Positions 1-7,924 of a stretch of 34,227 nt of DNA are shown piece by piece. The position numbers were made by a program, and so were the translations under genes. Each line of letters starts with the position of its first letter. Position 1 is the stretch's first letter. Source of the DNA: an uncultured Marinospirillum sp. (GTDB lineage: Bacteria > Pseudomonadota > Gammaproteobacteria > Pseudomonadales > Halomonadaceae); the NCBI GenBank assembly GCA_947624795.1, contig CANQLY010000007.1, positions 1-34,227 on the forward strand, read 5' to 3'. The notes below the pieces were generated by a model. That model ran no database searches and was not told where the DNA came from. It saw nothing but the letters and a program-made list of their open reading frames with translations.

Positions 1-1193
1 CCTTTGCGGCGAGTCATTTCACGGGCTTTACGAGCCGCTTCACGGGCACGGGCAGCATCGAGCATTTTACTAACAATAGTTTTAGCTTCTTGTGGGAACT
101 CAAGTAAAAAATCAGTAAATGTTCTACCCATTTCTTGTTCTACTGCGGTTCTTACTTCAGAAGAAACCAACTTATCTTTAGTTTGTGAAGAGAACTTAGG
201 ATCTGGCACTTTAACCGAAACAATGGCGGTTAAACCTTCACGGGCATCATCACCAGTGGTGCTTACTTTGGCTTTTTTAGCCAAGCCTTCTTGTTCTATG
301 TACTGGTTAAGTACACGGGTTAACGCCCCTCTAAAACCTGCGAGGTGAGCGCCACCATCACGTTGCGGAATATTATTGGTATAGCAGTAGATGTTTTCTG
401 AATAACCATCATTCCACTGCATAGCCACTTCAACGTTTACACCATCTTCTTCACGTTGATTACTAAAATAAAACACCTTACCTAAAGTGGTTTTATTGGT
501 ATTTAAGTGATCAACAAAAGCCCTTAAACCCCCTTCGTAATGAAAAATTTCTTCACGGCCATTGCGCTGATCTACCAGAGAAATTTTTACACCTGAGTTT
601 AAAAAAGACAGTTCACGCAAACGCTTGGCTAACGTATCAAAGCTAAATTCAATGTTATTAAAAGTTGCTGGAGATGGGCGGAAACGAACCAGAGTACCCG
701 TTTTTTCTGTAGGACCAATCACTGTCAGTGGCGTTTGTGGCACGCCGTGACGATAAACCTGTTCATGCACTTGTTTATCACGCCAAATGGTTAGGGTTAA
801 CTCTTCTGACAAAGCATTAACAACCGAAACACCAACCCCGTGCAAGCCACCAGAAACTTTATACGAGTTATCATCAAACTTACCGCCGGCATGAAGCACG
901 GTCATAATAACTTCAGCAGCAGAGACACCCTCTTCTTCGTGAATATCCGCTGGCATACCACGACCATCATCAGAAACACTCACTGATTCATCTTGATAAA
1001 TAACAACTTTTACTTCACTACAGTGCCCAGCTAAAGCTTCATCAATGGCGTTATCCACCAATTCAAAAACCATGTGGTGCAAACCTGTGCCGTCATCAGT
1101 ATCACCGATGTACATACCCGGTCGCTTACGCACTGCATCTAACCCTTTCAGCACTTTTATGCTGGTCGAGTCATAGGAATTATTTTCACTCAT
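1..1193 (-). CDS. gyrB: DNA gyrase subunit B, N-terminal part (cut by window edge)
   Basis: GyrB is the ATPase subunit of DNA gyrase, which introduces negative supercoils. The ORF track misses it because no stop lies in the window, but the minus strand reads open from an ATG at 1193 to base 1 (about 397 codons). The start [20 protein letters not shown] follows an AAGGGGAG ribosome site. Visible GHKL ATPase motifs are [10 protein letters not shown] (Asn/Glu for Mg-ATP), DDGRGMP and [15 protein letters not shown]. The transducer has the conserved QTKDKL region with its ATP-contacting Lys. The fragment stops just before the TOPRIM domain would begin, so only the ATPase and transducer parts are seen. 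It lies 42 bp after recF as the last visible gene of dnaA-dnaN-recF-gyrB. Identification is secure. Confidence 0.97.
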   Translation of the reverse strand, partial: MSENNSYDSTSIKVLKGLDAVRKRPGMYIGDTDDGTGLHHMVFELVDNAIDEALAGHCSEVKVVIYQDESVSVSDDGRGMPADIHEEEGVSAAEVIMTVLHAGGKFDDNSYKVSGGLHGVGVSVVNALSEELTLTIWRDKQVHEQVYRHGVPQTPLTVIGPTEKTGTLVRFRPSPATFNNIEFSFDTLAKRLRELSFLNSGVKISLVDQRNGREEIFHYEGGLRAFVDHLNTNKTTLGKVFYFSNQREEDGVNVEVAMQWNDGYSENIYCYTNNIPQRDGGAHLAGFRGALTRVLNQYIEQEGLAKKAKVSTTGDDAREGLTAIVSVKVPDPKFSSQTKDKLVSSEVRTAVEQEMGRTFTDFLLEFPQEAKTIVSKMLDAARAREAARKAREMTRRK

Positions 1194-1235
1194 TACCCAC
1201 TCCCCTTAATTCCTAATACCAAAATTCTAGTTTAT

Positions 1236-2345
1236 TCACTTGGTACTAAGGTATGGCTTTGGACTAATTTGTCCATGTTCCACGTGAAACCATGAAATAC
1301 TTTTTGGCTGTTGCCACCCTTCAGCAAGAGCATCAGCATCAACACCGGTAATAAATACCTGCCCTGATTGCTGTTCAAGCACTTCACAAAAAATCATGCG
1401 ATGCTGCCTATCTAATTCAGCAGGCAAATCATCAATTAAATAAACGCATTGTTTATTTCTTAATTCAGATAACAGCGCACCCTGCGCAAGCTTTAAAGCT
1501 GAAACAACTAATTTTTGCTGACCACGGGATAAAATATCCATCGCCGCATAACCATTAATTGCGACACGAATATCGGCACGCTGAGGGCCTATTTGAGTGA
1601 ACCCTTGCTCACTGTCTTTAACACGTGAAGCAAGTAAAGATTCAGCTAGGCTTAAGTTTTTATCCCAGCCCCGTTGAAAGTTTAATACAAACGCTTGAGA
1701 TGCAAGAAACCTAGCTAATAAGCTGGCAAAAAGTGGCTTTAACCTCGCTAAATACTCTTGGCGATAAGCAGTTATTAGTTCACCATTAATGGCTAATTCA
1801 TTTTCCCAAAGCTGAATTTCAAACGGGTCTATTCTACCACGCCTAAGCAGGCTATTGCGCTGCTTTAGCGCCCTTTGAAAACGTTTCCAAGCATGCATAA
1901 AAGAGGGCTCTACATGGAATACCCCCCAATCTAAAAACTGCCGACGCTCTTTTGGGCTGCCTTCAAGTAAACGAAAAGTATCAGGATTAATTAACTGTAC
2001 AGGAAGTGTGGCGGTTAGTTCGGCCACACCCGCAGGCTTTTGGCCACGAAACAAAATTTCAGTTTCGGCTTCTTGGTGTTTACGCTGAATACCTAAAGAA
2101 TAAGCCGTTGTTGCATCGGCTTTAATTTGGGCAAACACAGTGAATTGTTCAGCTGAGTGATTAATTAATTTAGTAATATTTTTACTGCGAAAAGAACGCA
2201 CTAGGCTAAGTAGATAAATGGCTTCTAATAATGAAGTTTTACCACTACCATTTTTTCCAATAAACACATTAATGCCTGCAGCAGGCATTAAGTCGGCTAC
2301 AGGAATATTGCGAAAATTAGTCAGGCTTAGACGCTGAATTGCCAT
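1236..2345 (-). CDS. recF: DNA replication and repair protein RecF
   Basis: RecF is an SMC-like ATPase that loads RecA at single-strand gaps together with RecO and RecR. The 369-residue product has Walker A GKNGSGKT at residues 30-37, an ABC-type signature LSRGQQKLV near residue 273, and a Walker B region VYLIDDLPAELD shortly after. Length matches the family (about 355-370). It begins with ATG (MAIQRLSLTNFRN), the normal RecF start. It is third in the dnaA-dnaN-recF-gyrB operon, 41 bp after dnaN and 42 bp before gyrB. Its last codons (FHVEHG) contain a parS-like palindrome listed separately, so this coding end may have a second job in chromosome segregation. Identification is secure. Confidence 0.97.
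   Translation of the reverse strand: MAIQRLSLTNFRNIPVADLMPAAGINVFIGKNGSGKTSLLEAIYLLSLVRSFRSKNITKLINHSAEQFTVFAQIKADATTAYSLGIQRKHQEAETEILFRGQKPAGVAELTATLPVQLINPDTFRLLEGSPKERRQFLDWGVFHVEPSFMHAWKRFQRALKQRNSLLRRGRIDPFEIQLWENELAINGELITAYRQEYLARLKPLFASLLARFLASQAFVLNFQRGWDKNLSLAESLLASRVKDSEQGFTQIGPQRADIRVAINGYAAMDILSRGQQKLVVSALKLAQGALLSELRNKQCVYLIDDLPAELDRQHRMIFCEVLEQQSGQVFITGVDADALAEGWQQPKSISWFHVEHGQISPKPYLSTK
1276..1291. promoter_or_regulatory. parS: Candidate parS site (ParB-binding centromere) inside recF
   Basis: The sequence TGTTCCACGTGAAACC differs from the widely conserved 16-bp parS consensus TGTTTCACGTGAAACA at two positions (5 and 16). The central CACGTG and most flanking bases are intact. 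Pseudomonas parS variants also use TGTTCCACGTG. It lies within the 3' end of recF, about 4 kb from origin candidate 1, and parB is encoded 11 kb away in the same window. Other CACGTG hexamers in the window lack matching flanks. It is a sequence match only. Confidence 0.75.
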
Positions 2346-2386
2346 AAAAAGACTAGCATGCCTTAAAAAGACAGGCTAACAAGAAA

Positions 2387-3496
2387 CTAAAGGCGCATGG
2401 GCATGATGACATAAAATGCATCGCCGCCACCGGCCGCTTGAATTAAGGTACTTGCACTTGGCGTAGAAAGTGCAATCTGTACTAACTCGACTTGATCGCC
2501 AATGTTATCCATTACATCAACTAAATAACCCACATTAAAACCTATGTCTAACGGCTCGCCCTGATAATCAATACTCATACTTTCTTCAGCTTCTTCTTGG
2601 TCAGGATTTTTAGCAATTAAAGTCAAGGTATTATTAGTTAACTGTAAATGGATGCCCTGCAACTTTTCGTTAGCTAAAATACTAATGCGTGACAACATTT
2701 TACGAAACATTAAGCGATCACAAACGACCAACTTATCACTTTGACGAGGAATCACCTGTTCGTAATCAGGGTAGCGGCCTTCAATGTGCTTAGAAACAAA
2801 GGTGGCATTGGCCATATTGACTTGGAAGTGCTGCTCACCAAAAATTAACGTCACTGGCTCATCGGTATCATCTAATAGCTTAACTAGGTCATTCACAGCC
2901 TTGGCTGGAACAATCATGCTTGATTTTTCAACGCCTTCTAATTCCACAGGCGAATCAGCCATAGCGAGTCGGTGCCCGTCAGTTGCCACGGCCCTTAAAC
3001 GATTAGTCGATAATTCAAAGTACATACCATTAAGGTAAAAACGCACATCTTGACGCGCCATTGCAAAATCATTGCGGCGAATAATATTTAACAACTGGCC
3101 TTGCGGCAGGGTTACCTGATGCTTAACAGGACTTAACTGTATGGAAGGAAATTCAGACGAAGGCAAAGTGGCCAATAAAAAACGGCTACGGCCAGACCTT
3201 ACTACAACACGCTGATCCTCGACGCTAAAATCAAGTAGCGCCCCCTCACTTAACGATCTACAAATATCGGAAAGTTTTTTAGCAGGTACAGTAATACTGC
3301 CACCCACATCTAAATGCTGTAAACCTAACTGCCAAGTAAGCTCTACCTCTAAATCTAGCCCTGTTAAGGTTAGCCCTCCCTCATTTGCATCCATACGAAT
3401 ATGAGAAAGAATGGGTAACGTTGGGCGACGTGCAACTACACCTACCATAATGGATAAAGGGCGTAAAAGTATTTCGCGGGATACGGAAAATTTCAT
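2387..3496 (-). CDS. dnaN: DNA polymerase III beta subunit (sliding clamp)
   Basis: The beta clamp is a ring-shaped dimer that tethers DNA polymerase III and other DNA-processing proteins to DNA. The 369-residue product is close to the 366-residue E. coli protein. It has the three-fold clamp architecture: N-domain MKFSVSREILLRPL, middle domain with RQDVRFYLNGMYFE and ATDGHRLA, and C-terminal domain ending in the family's typical VIMPMRL tail, which forms part of the partner-binding pocket. It starts 16 bp after dnaA on the same strand, so co-transcription with dnaA is expected, and is followed by recF. No oddity seen. Confidence 0.98.
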   Translation of the reverse strand: MKFSVSREILLRPLSIMVGVVARRPTLPILSHIRMDANEGGLTLTGLDLEVELTWQLGLQHLDVGGSITVPAKKLSDICRSLSEGALLDFSVEDQRVVVRSGRSRFLLATLPSSEFPSIQLSPVKHQVTLPQGQLLNIIRRNDFAMARQDVRFYLNGMYFELSTNRLRAVATDGHRLAMADSPVELEGVEKSSMIVPAKAVNDLVKLLDDTDEPVTLIFGEQHFQVNMANATFVSKHIEGRYPDYEQVIPRQSDKLVVCDRLMFRKMLSRISILANEKLQGIHLQLTNNTLTLIAKNPDQEEAEESMSIDYQGEPLDIGFNVGYLVDVMDNIGDQVELVQIALSTPSASTLIQAAGGGDAFYVIMPMRL

Positions 3497-3512
3497 CTTA
3501 ATAACCTTAAAA

Positions 3513-5129
3513 TTAACTGGTCAATAAACGGAGTAGGTTTTTCCAGTCTTCACGAATATCGGGGTTCTCATCCTGTAAAGACTTAACTTTTCGGCAAGCA
3601 TGCAGTACCGTGGTGTGATCACGGCCACCAAAAGCATCACCTATTTCTGGCAAAGAGTGATTCGTTAACTCTTTAGTTAAAGCCATTGCTATTTGCCTTG
3701 GTCTAGCAATGGCTCGATTACGACGCTTTGAATGCAAGTCAGCAATTTTTATTTTGTAATATTCCACTACTGTGCGTTGAATATTCTCAACACCTACCTG
3801 CTTATCTTGTACTGCAAACAAATCTTTAAGTGACTCCCTAACTAGCCCAATACTAATCGCTTCACCTTTAAAGCGAGAATCAGCAATGACCCGATTAAGC
3901 GCCCCTTCTAAATCTCTAACATGAGAACGTATTTTTTGGGCAATAAAAAAAGCCACTTCTTGTGGTAAATTAACCCTAGCAATTTCAGCTTTTTTCATAA
4001 GAATAGCAACACGCAATTCAAGTTCAGGTGGCTCAATAGCAACCGTAAGCCCCCAACCAAAACGACTTTTAAGCCTTTCTTCAACACCAATTTCTTTTGG
4101 GTAACGATCAGATGTTAAAATGATCTGCTGCCCACCTTCTAATAAAGCATTAAACGTATGAAAAAACTCTTCTTGTGAACGGTCTTTACCAACAAAAAAC
4201 TGAATATCATCAATTAATAATGCATCAAGGTTACGATAATAACGCTTAAATTCATTAATTGCATTGAGCTGCAAAGCTTTAACCATGTCTTGCACAAAGC
4301 GTTCAGAATTAAGATAAACCACCTTAGCATTAGGATTAAGCTTAAGTATTTGATTCCCCACCGCATGCATTAAGTGAGTTTTACCCAAGCCTACTCCACC
4401 ATAAATAAACAAAGGGTTATAGGCACCCCCTGGATTTTCAGCCACTTGAAAAGAAGCCGCACGAGCCAATTGATTCGACTTACCTTCAACTAAGCTATCA
4501 AATGTATGGGAAAGGTTAAGATTAGAATGGTGCTTAATTCCCACGTCCATTTTAACCCCTTCACGCTTACGCACTTTAGATAAGCTGTTGGGTAAATTAA
4601 GTAGGCTTGGCACATTTGGCACACTCGTCTTTTCTATGCAAGGCAAGCTTGACAAAGGTGTGTCGGTTTGATTTTTTGAATCTGAATCTGCTTCGTTAAC
4701 TAAAGGGGTGTTGGTTAGTGCTAAAGCAGTGGCTGCTGACTGGTCATCTAATGTTTTTGATACTAATGGCTCATTTAAAGGCACTGATAAGGCATAGCTT
4801 GCAGATGAGCTTTGTACTGTTAAAGCAGGTATTGCTGCTGGCGTTATTGGCAAACTAGGCGAAGCACCCACCGCAGGCATTTTTTTATTACCCACCGCAA
4901 AACACACATCAAACACTTGCCCTGCTGAAACTTCTTGCACTAAGCCTTGTAGGCGTACCGAGTATTTATCAACAACCCACTGTAAAACAAAACGGTTAGG
5001 AGCAAATAACTGCAAGCTATCGCCATTCATTTCTGCTTGCAAAGGACGTATCCAAGTCGATATTTGTTGAGCTGGTATTTCATTTTCTAAGATCGCTAAA
5101 CATTTTGACCACAAATCATCAACTGACAC
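3513..5129 (-). CDS. dnaA: Chromosomal replication initiator protein DnaA
   Basis: DnaA is the AAA+ initiator that binds DnaA boxes, melts oriC and recruits DnaB helicase. The product is 538 residues, longer than E. coli's 467 because linker domain II (about residues 85-195) is long and rich in Ser, Pro and Leu. Domain I (1-80) has the WIRPLQ region. Domain III carries Walker A GGVGLGKT (244-251) and Walker B LLIDDIQ (304-310). Domain IV has the DnaA-box signature [11 protein letters not shown] (501-511). The start is GTG at 5129, with AAGGGGAG seven bases upstream. The leader contains a perfect DnaA box and a predicted promoter whose -10 overlaps a DnaA-box-like site, suggesting autoregulation. 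It heads the dnaA-dnaN-recF-gyrB operon. Confidence 0.98.
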   Translation of the reverse strand: MSVDDLWSKCLAILENEIPAQQISTWIRPLQAEMNGDSLQLFAPNRFVLQWVVDKYSVRLQGLVQEVSAGQVFDVCFAVGNKKMPAVGASPSLPITPAAIPALTVQSSSASYALSVPLNEPLVSKTLDDQSAATALALTNTPLVNEADSDSKNQTDTPLSSLPCIEKTSVPNVPSLLNLPNSLSKVRKREGVKMDVGIKHHSNLNLSHTFDSLVEGKSNQLARAASFQVAENPGGAYNPLFIYGGVGLGKTHLMHAVGNQILKLNPNAKVVYLNSERFVQDMVKALQLNAINEFKRYYRNLDALLIDDIQFFVGKDRSQEEFFHTFNALLEGGQQIILTSDRYPKEIGVEERLKSRFGWGLTVAIEPPELELRVAILMKKAEIARVNLPQEVAFFIAQKIRSHVRDLEGALNRVIADSRFKGEAISIGLVRESLKDLFAVQDKQVGVENIQRTVVEYYKIKIADLHSKRRNRAIARPRQIAMALTKELTNHSLPEIGDAFGGRDHTTVLHACRKVKSLQDENPDIREDWKNLLRLLTS

Positions 5130-5206
5130 GTTTTTGCTCCCCTTAATAATCGCAATATTCTAGCTGTTTCACCCTAAGTTATCCACAAGCAATGCCAATA
5201 CGCCAA

Positions 5207-5234
5207 ATTATCAACACTTTTTAATCTTTTTCAA
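5207..5234 (-). promoter_or_regulatory. Predicted dnaA promoter overlapping a DnaA-box-like site
   Basis: Read on the minus strand there is TTGAAA (5234-5229), a 16-base spacer and GATAAT (5212-5207), a reasonable sigma-70 pair. The -10 overlaps TGTTGATAA (5216-5208), one mismatch from a DnaA box, and a perfect box (5179-5187) follows in the leader. This arrangement fits DnaA autorepression, which is inferred from position only. Confidence 0.5.
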
Positions 5235-5423
5235 CACAAAACCTGTGGATAACCCTGTGGAAAACCTATGTATAACCTAGGTATAACCCTGTGGATAACT
5301 CATGCTCTAGCCAAGCAATGCAAGTTATCCACAATCTATCCACAGCTTATCCACAAGATATCAACAACAAATGCACAGCCTTATCAACAGGCTAAGCTTA
5401 TGTTAAATAAAGTAAAAATTGAG

Positions 5424-5464
5424 TTATCCACAGAATTATCGATCCCTAATAATAACAATAATAA
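5424..5464 (+). other. DnaA box plus DnaA-trio unwinding element, copy 1
   Basis: A perfect box TTATCCACA (5424-5432) is followed by a 13-base spacer and then six trinucleotides TAATAATAACAATAATAA (5447-5464). This is the box, spacer and DnaA-trio layout of the basal origin unwinding element. E. coli R1 read on the matching strand, from memory, has the same 13-base spacing before CTAATAAG. AT-rich DNA follows. Confidence 0.75.
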
Positions 5465-5533
5465 AAAAGCTTTTATAAACCATTATCTATAATTATCAGC
5501 TGTGTGGATAGTTATTCAATGTGCAAGGAAAAA

Positions 5534-5562
5534 TTGCGCTTTGCTGAAGAACGCTTTAAAAT
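5534..5562 (+). promoter_or_regulatory. Predicted rpmH-rnpA promoter
   Basis: TTGCGC (5534-5539), a 17-base spacer and TAAAAT (5557-5562) form a plausible sigma-70 promoter reading into rpmH, giving an untranslated leader of about 80 bases. It lies just outside the last DnaA box of origin candidate 1. Prediction from sequence only. Confidence 0.5.
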
Positions 5563-5650
5563 CATCGGCCTTGTATCAAAAAAGTTTCTCTAGGGTCTCC
5601 CACCCATGGAGATTCCTTAAACCTTAAATACCCTGTGGAAGTTAAAAAAA

Positions 5651-5785
5651 ATGAAACGTACATTTCAGCCTAGCGTACTAAAACGCAAGCGCAATCACGG
5701 TTTCCGTGCTCGTATGGCCACCAAAGCTGGTCGTCAAGTTCTGGCTCGTCGCCGTGCCAAAGGTCGTCAGCGTTTGTCTGCTTAA
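5651..5785 (+). CDS. rpmH: 50S ribosomal protein L34
   Basis: This 44-residue gene is too short for the ORF track. The product begins [20 protein letters not shown] and ends GRQRLSA, which is a textbook L34: very basic, full length and with the conserved TFQPS start and HGFRARM block. L34 is a small protein of the large ribosomal subunit. GGAAG lies nine bases before the ATG. It is followed 14 bp later by rnpA, the conserved rpmH-rnpA pair beside the origin. Confidence 0.98.
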   Translation: MKRTFQPSVLKRKRNHGFRARMATKAGRQVLARRRAKGRQRLSA

Positions 5786-5799
5786 ACGTTAATCTGACG

Positions 5800-6195
5800 A
5801 TGAAAAATTTCGGCTATCCTCGGCAGTTTAGACTTCTCAAGCCTGAGGATTTCCGTTACGTATTTGAAAATACCTGTTACAAAGTCTACTGCCCAGGATT
5901 CTTATTGCTGGCAACACCTAGTCAATCTGAAACTGCACGTTTAGGCTTTGTAATTGGCAAGAAAAACATCAAATTAGCAGTGACTCGTAATCGGTTTAAA
6001 CGCATGTTTCGTGAATCATTTCGTTTAAACAAACAGCAACTGCCACACGTTGATATTATTGTTCTTGCCATCAAAGGCGCTAGCCAAGTTACAACTGAAG
6101 AACTCAGCAAAAGCTTGACAGAAGCTTGGCCACAACTCGGTAGGCGCGTAAAAAAAGCGACTGCAAATTTATCCTCCTCGATTAAGCGGCAATGA
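5800..6195 (+). CDS. rnpA: Ribonuclease P protein component
   Basis: RnpA is the protein cofactor of the RNase P ribozyme, which removes 5' leaders from precursor tRNAs. The 131-residue basic protein contains the family signature RNRFKR at residues 63-68 within a conserved basic helix, preceded by LGFVIGKKN. Length is normal (about 115-135). It starts 14 bp after rpmH with only a weak ribosome-binding sequence, so translation may depend on coupling to rpmH. The next gene, yidC, begins four bases after its stop, so yidD, usually found here, is missing. Confidence 0.96.
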   Translation: MKNFGYPRQFRLLKPEDFRYVFENTCYKVYCPGFLLLATPSQSETARLGFVIGKKNIKLAVTRNRFKRMFRESFRLNKQQLPHVDIIVLAIKGASQVTTEELSKSLTEAWPQLGRRVKKATANLSSSIKRQ

Positions 6196-6199
6196 TCCC

Positions 6200-7870
6200 A
6201 TGGACGTAAAACGCATAGTGCTCTTTTCATCCCTAGCGGTAGTCGCCTATCTACTGATGCTTCAGTGGAATACAGACTATCAGCAACACGATGTTCAGAC
6301 TCAGGCACCTCAAGTTCAACAACTAGCAACCAATAATAATTCAGTTATTGAAGACGATGAAATTTTACAATTAGGTGAGCCTAATAATTTAATTGAAAAC
6401 CTTCAACCAACCACTAGCACGGCACAAAACTTAATCAGTGTTAAAACTGACATGTTTGACCTTCGTATTAATGCCAAAGGTGGTGATTTAGTTTATGCAG
6501 CTTTATTAAGCCACAAAGCTAAAGTTAACTCCGATGAACCCTTTGTACTCCTACAAGATGACCAGCAACGCCATTACGTTGTACAAAGTGATTTAAGTGG
6601 CTTAGGTAACAAACAACGTTTAATTTTAACCAGCACCCAAAATGCTTACGTTTTAGAGCAAGGACAAGACCAACTTCAAGTGCAATTAAAAGCCAATGTT
6701 GAAGGGGTCAAATTAACTAAAACGTTCACTTTTACTCGTGGTAGCCATTTAATTAAGGTTGATTATCAGCTAAATAATCAGTCTGACCGTGTGCTTAACA
6801 CCAGTTTTATTGGTTTAATTAAACGCGATACCAGTGCCGATCCTAGTCAAAGTGAATCAATGGGCATGAAAGCTTACCTTGGTGGTGCTTTTTCAACGGA
6901 TGAAAAACGCTATCAAAAAATTGATTTTGATGACATAAAAAACAAAGGCTTTAAAGCAGATTCAGTCGGTGGTTGGGCAGCAATGCTGCAACACTATTTT
7001 ATTGCCTCTTGGATACCACCCCAAGATCAAAGCAGCTTTTTCAGTACCCGTACTGACAGAGCAGGCAATCACCTAGTAGGCTTTAATGGTGCTGAAGTTA
7101 ACGTTGAGCCAGGACAAACCACGCAACTCTCTGCTGATATTTATGTTGGCCCAAAAATTCAAGAAGACATGAAAGCAGTAGCACCTAACCTTGAGCTAAC
7201 GGTTGACTATGGTTTCTTATGGTTTATTGCCCAACCTTTGTTTTGGTTACTTGATTTTATTCATGGTTTCATAGGTAACTGGGGCTTTGCTATTATTTTA
7301 GTCACAGTTGCTATTAAAGCTGCTTTTTATAAGCTATCCGCCACCGCTTACCGCTCCATGGCAAATATGCGCCGTGTAGCACCAAAGTTAACTCGCCTTA
7401 AGGAAGAGTGTGGGGATGACCGTCAAAAGCTGTCACAGGCGATGATGGAGCTTTACAAGAAAGAAAAAATCAATCCTATGGGTGGCTGTTTACCCATTTT
7501 AGTACAAATGCCAGTATTCATTGCACTTTACTGGATGTTAATGGAATCCGTTGAATTACGTCATGCGCCTTTTGTACTTTGGATCACTGACCTTTCAATG
7601 AAAGATCCTTTCTTTGTGCTGCCTATTATTATGGGTGCTAGCATGTTTGTGCAGCAGCTTTTAAATCCTCCGCCGCCAGATCCTATGCAGGCAAAGATTA
7701 TGAAACTGCTACCCATTATTTTCACCTTCTTCTTCTTATTCTTCCCTGCAGGCCTAGTGCTTTACTGGGTAGTGAATAACCTCTTATCAATTTTACAGCA
7801 ATGGTACATTATGCAAAAAATTGAAAAAGACGACCAAGAAAAAGATAAGGTCAAATTAGAAAAAAGCTGA
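6200..7870 (+). CDS. yidC: Membrane protein insertase YidC
   Basis: YidC inserts and folds inner-membrane proteins, alone or with SecYEG; known clients include subunits a and c of ATP synthase, also encoded in this window. The 556-residue protein has an N-terminal membrane anchor (about residues 5-20), a large periplasmic domain (about 60-330) and the conserved C-terminal membrane core starting near YGFLWFIAQPLFWLLD. Family landmarks include NPMGGCLPILVQMPVF, SVELRHAPFVLWI and the final GLVLYWVVNNLLSILQQWYI, then a charged tail. Length matches E. coli YidC (548). It lies four bases after rnpA, and a terminator hairpin follows its stop. Confidence 0.97.
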   Translation: MDVKRIVLFSSLAVVAYLLMLQWNTDYQQHDVQTQAPQVQQLATNNNSVIEDDEILQLGEPNNLIENLQPTTSTAQNLISVKTDMFDLRINAKGGDLVYAALLSHKAKVNSDEPFVLLQDDQQRHYVVQSDLSGLGNKQRLILTSTQNAYVLEQGQDQLQVQLKANVEGVKLTKTFTFTRGSHLIKVDYQLNNQSDRVLNTSFIGLIKRDTSADPSQSESMGMKAYLGGAFSTDEKRYQKIDFDDIKNKGFKADSVGGWAAMLQHYFIASWIPPQDQSSFFSTRTDRAGNHLVGFNGAEVNVEPGQTTQLSADIYVGPKIQEDMKAVAPNLELTVDYGFLWFIAQPLFWLLDFIHGFIGNWGFAIILVTVAIKAAFYKLSATAYRSMANMRRVAPKLTRLKEECGDDRQKLSQAMMELYKKEKINPMGGCLPILVQMPVFIALYWMLMESVELRHAPFVLWITDLSMKDPFFVLPIIMGASMFVQQLLNPPPPDPMQAKIMKLLPIIFTFFFLFFPAGLVLYWVVNNLLSILQQWYIMQKIEKDDQEKDKVKLEKS

Positions 7871-7878
7871 TTCAACTT

Positions 7879-7904
7879 AACCCCCTCCCAGTGAGGGGGT
7901 TTTG
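7879..7904 (+). terminator. Rho-independent terminator after yidC
   Basis: AACCCCCTC (7879-7887) pairs perfectly with GAGGGGGTT (7893-7901) across a 5-base loop, followed by a short T run. It sits nine bases after the yidC stop. The short T run suggests partial read-through into mnmE, which has no obvious promoter of its own. Confidence 0.8.
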
Positions 7905-7924
7905 CTATTAAGAGTAAAAATACG

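Larger units (their letters stand above)
5179..5511. other. oriC: Origin of replication candidate 1 (DnaA-box cluster between dnaA and rpmH)
   Basis: The gene-free stretch 5130-5650 holds six perfect DnaA boxes: TTATCCACA at 5179, 5325, 5347 and 5424, and the reverse form TGTGGATAA at 5244 and 5290. Near matches include TTATCAACA at 5208 and 5381, CTATCCACA at 5336, TGTGGAAAA at 5256, TATGTATAA at 5267 and TGTGGATAG at 5503. Boxes left of about 5300 are mostly in reverse orientation and those right of it forward, converging on an AT-rich segment (5447-5500) that would serve as the unwinding element. The dnaA-rpmH location is where pseudomonad-type origins lie. Only one GATC occurs (5441). The 74-residue plus-strand ORF over this region is spurious. 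Confidence 0.88.

Noticed and set aside
4-348. 114-residue plus-strand ORF
   Set aside because: It is antisense to gyrB, whose minus-strand frame is fully conserved.
1619-1632. Second CACGTG in recF as another parS
   Set aside because: Flanks (TTTAA and AAGCA) do not form the parS inverted repeat; only the hexamer matches.
5268-5492. 74-residue plus-strand ORF in origin candidate 1
   Set aside because: It runs through DnaA boxes and the trio tract, has no ribosome site, and its peptide is just translated boxes (for example LSTELSI, NNNNNKK).
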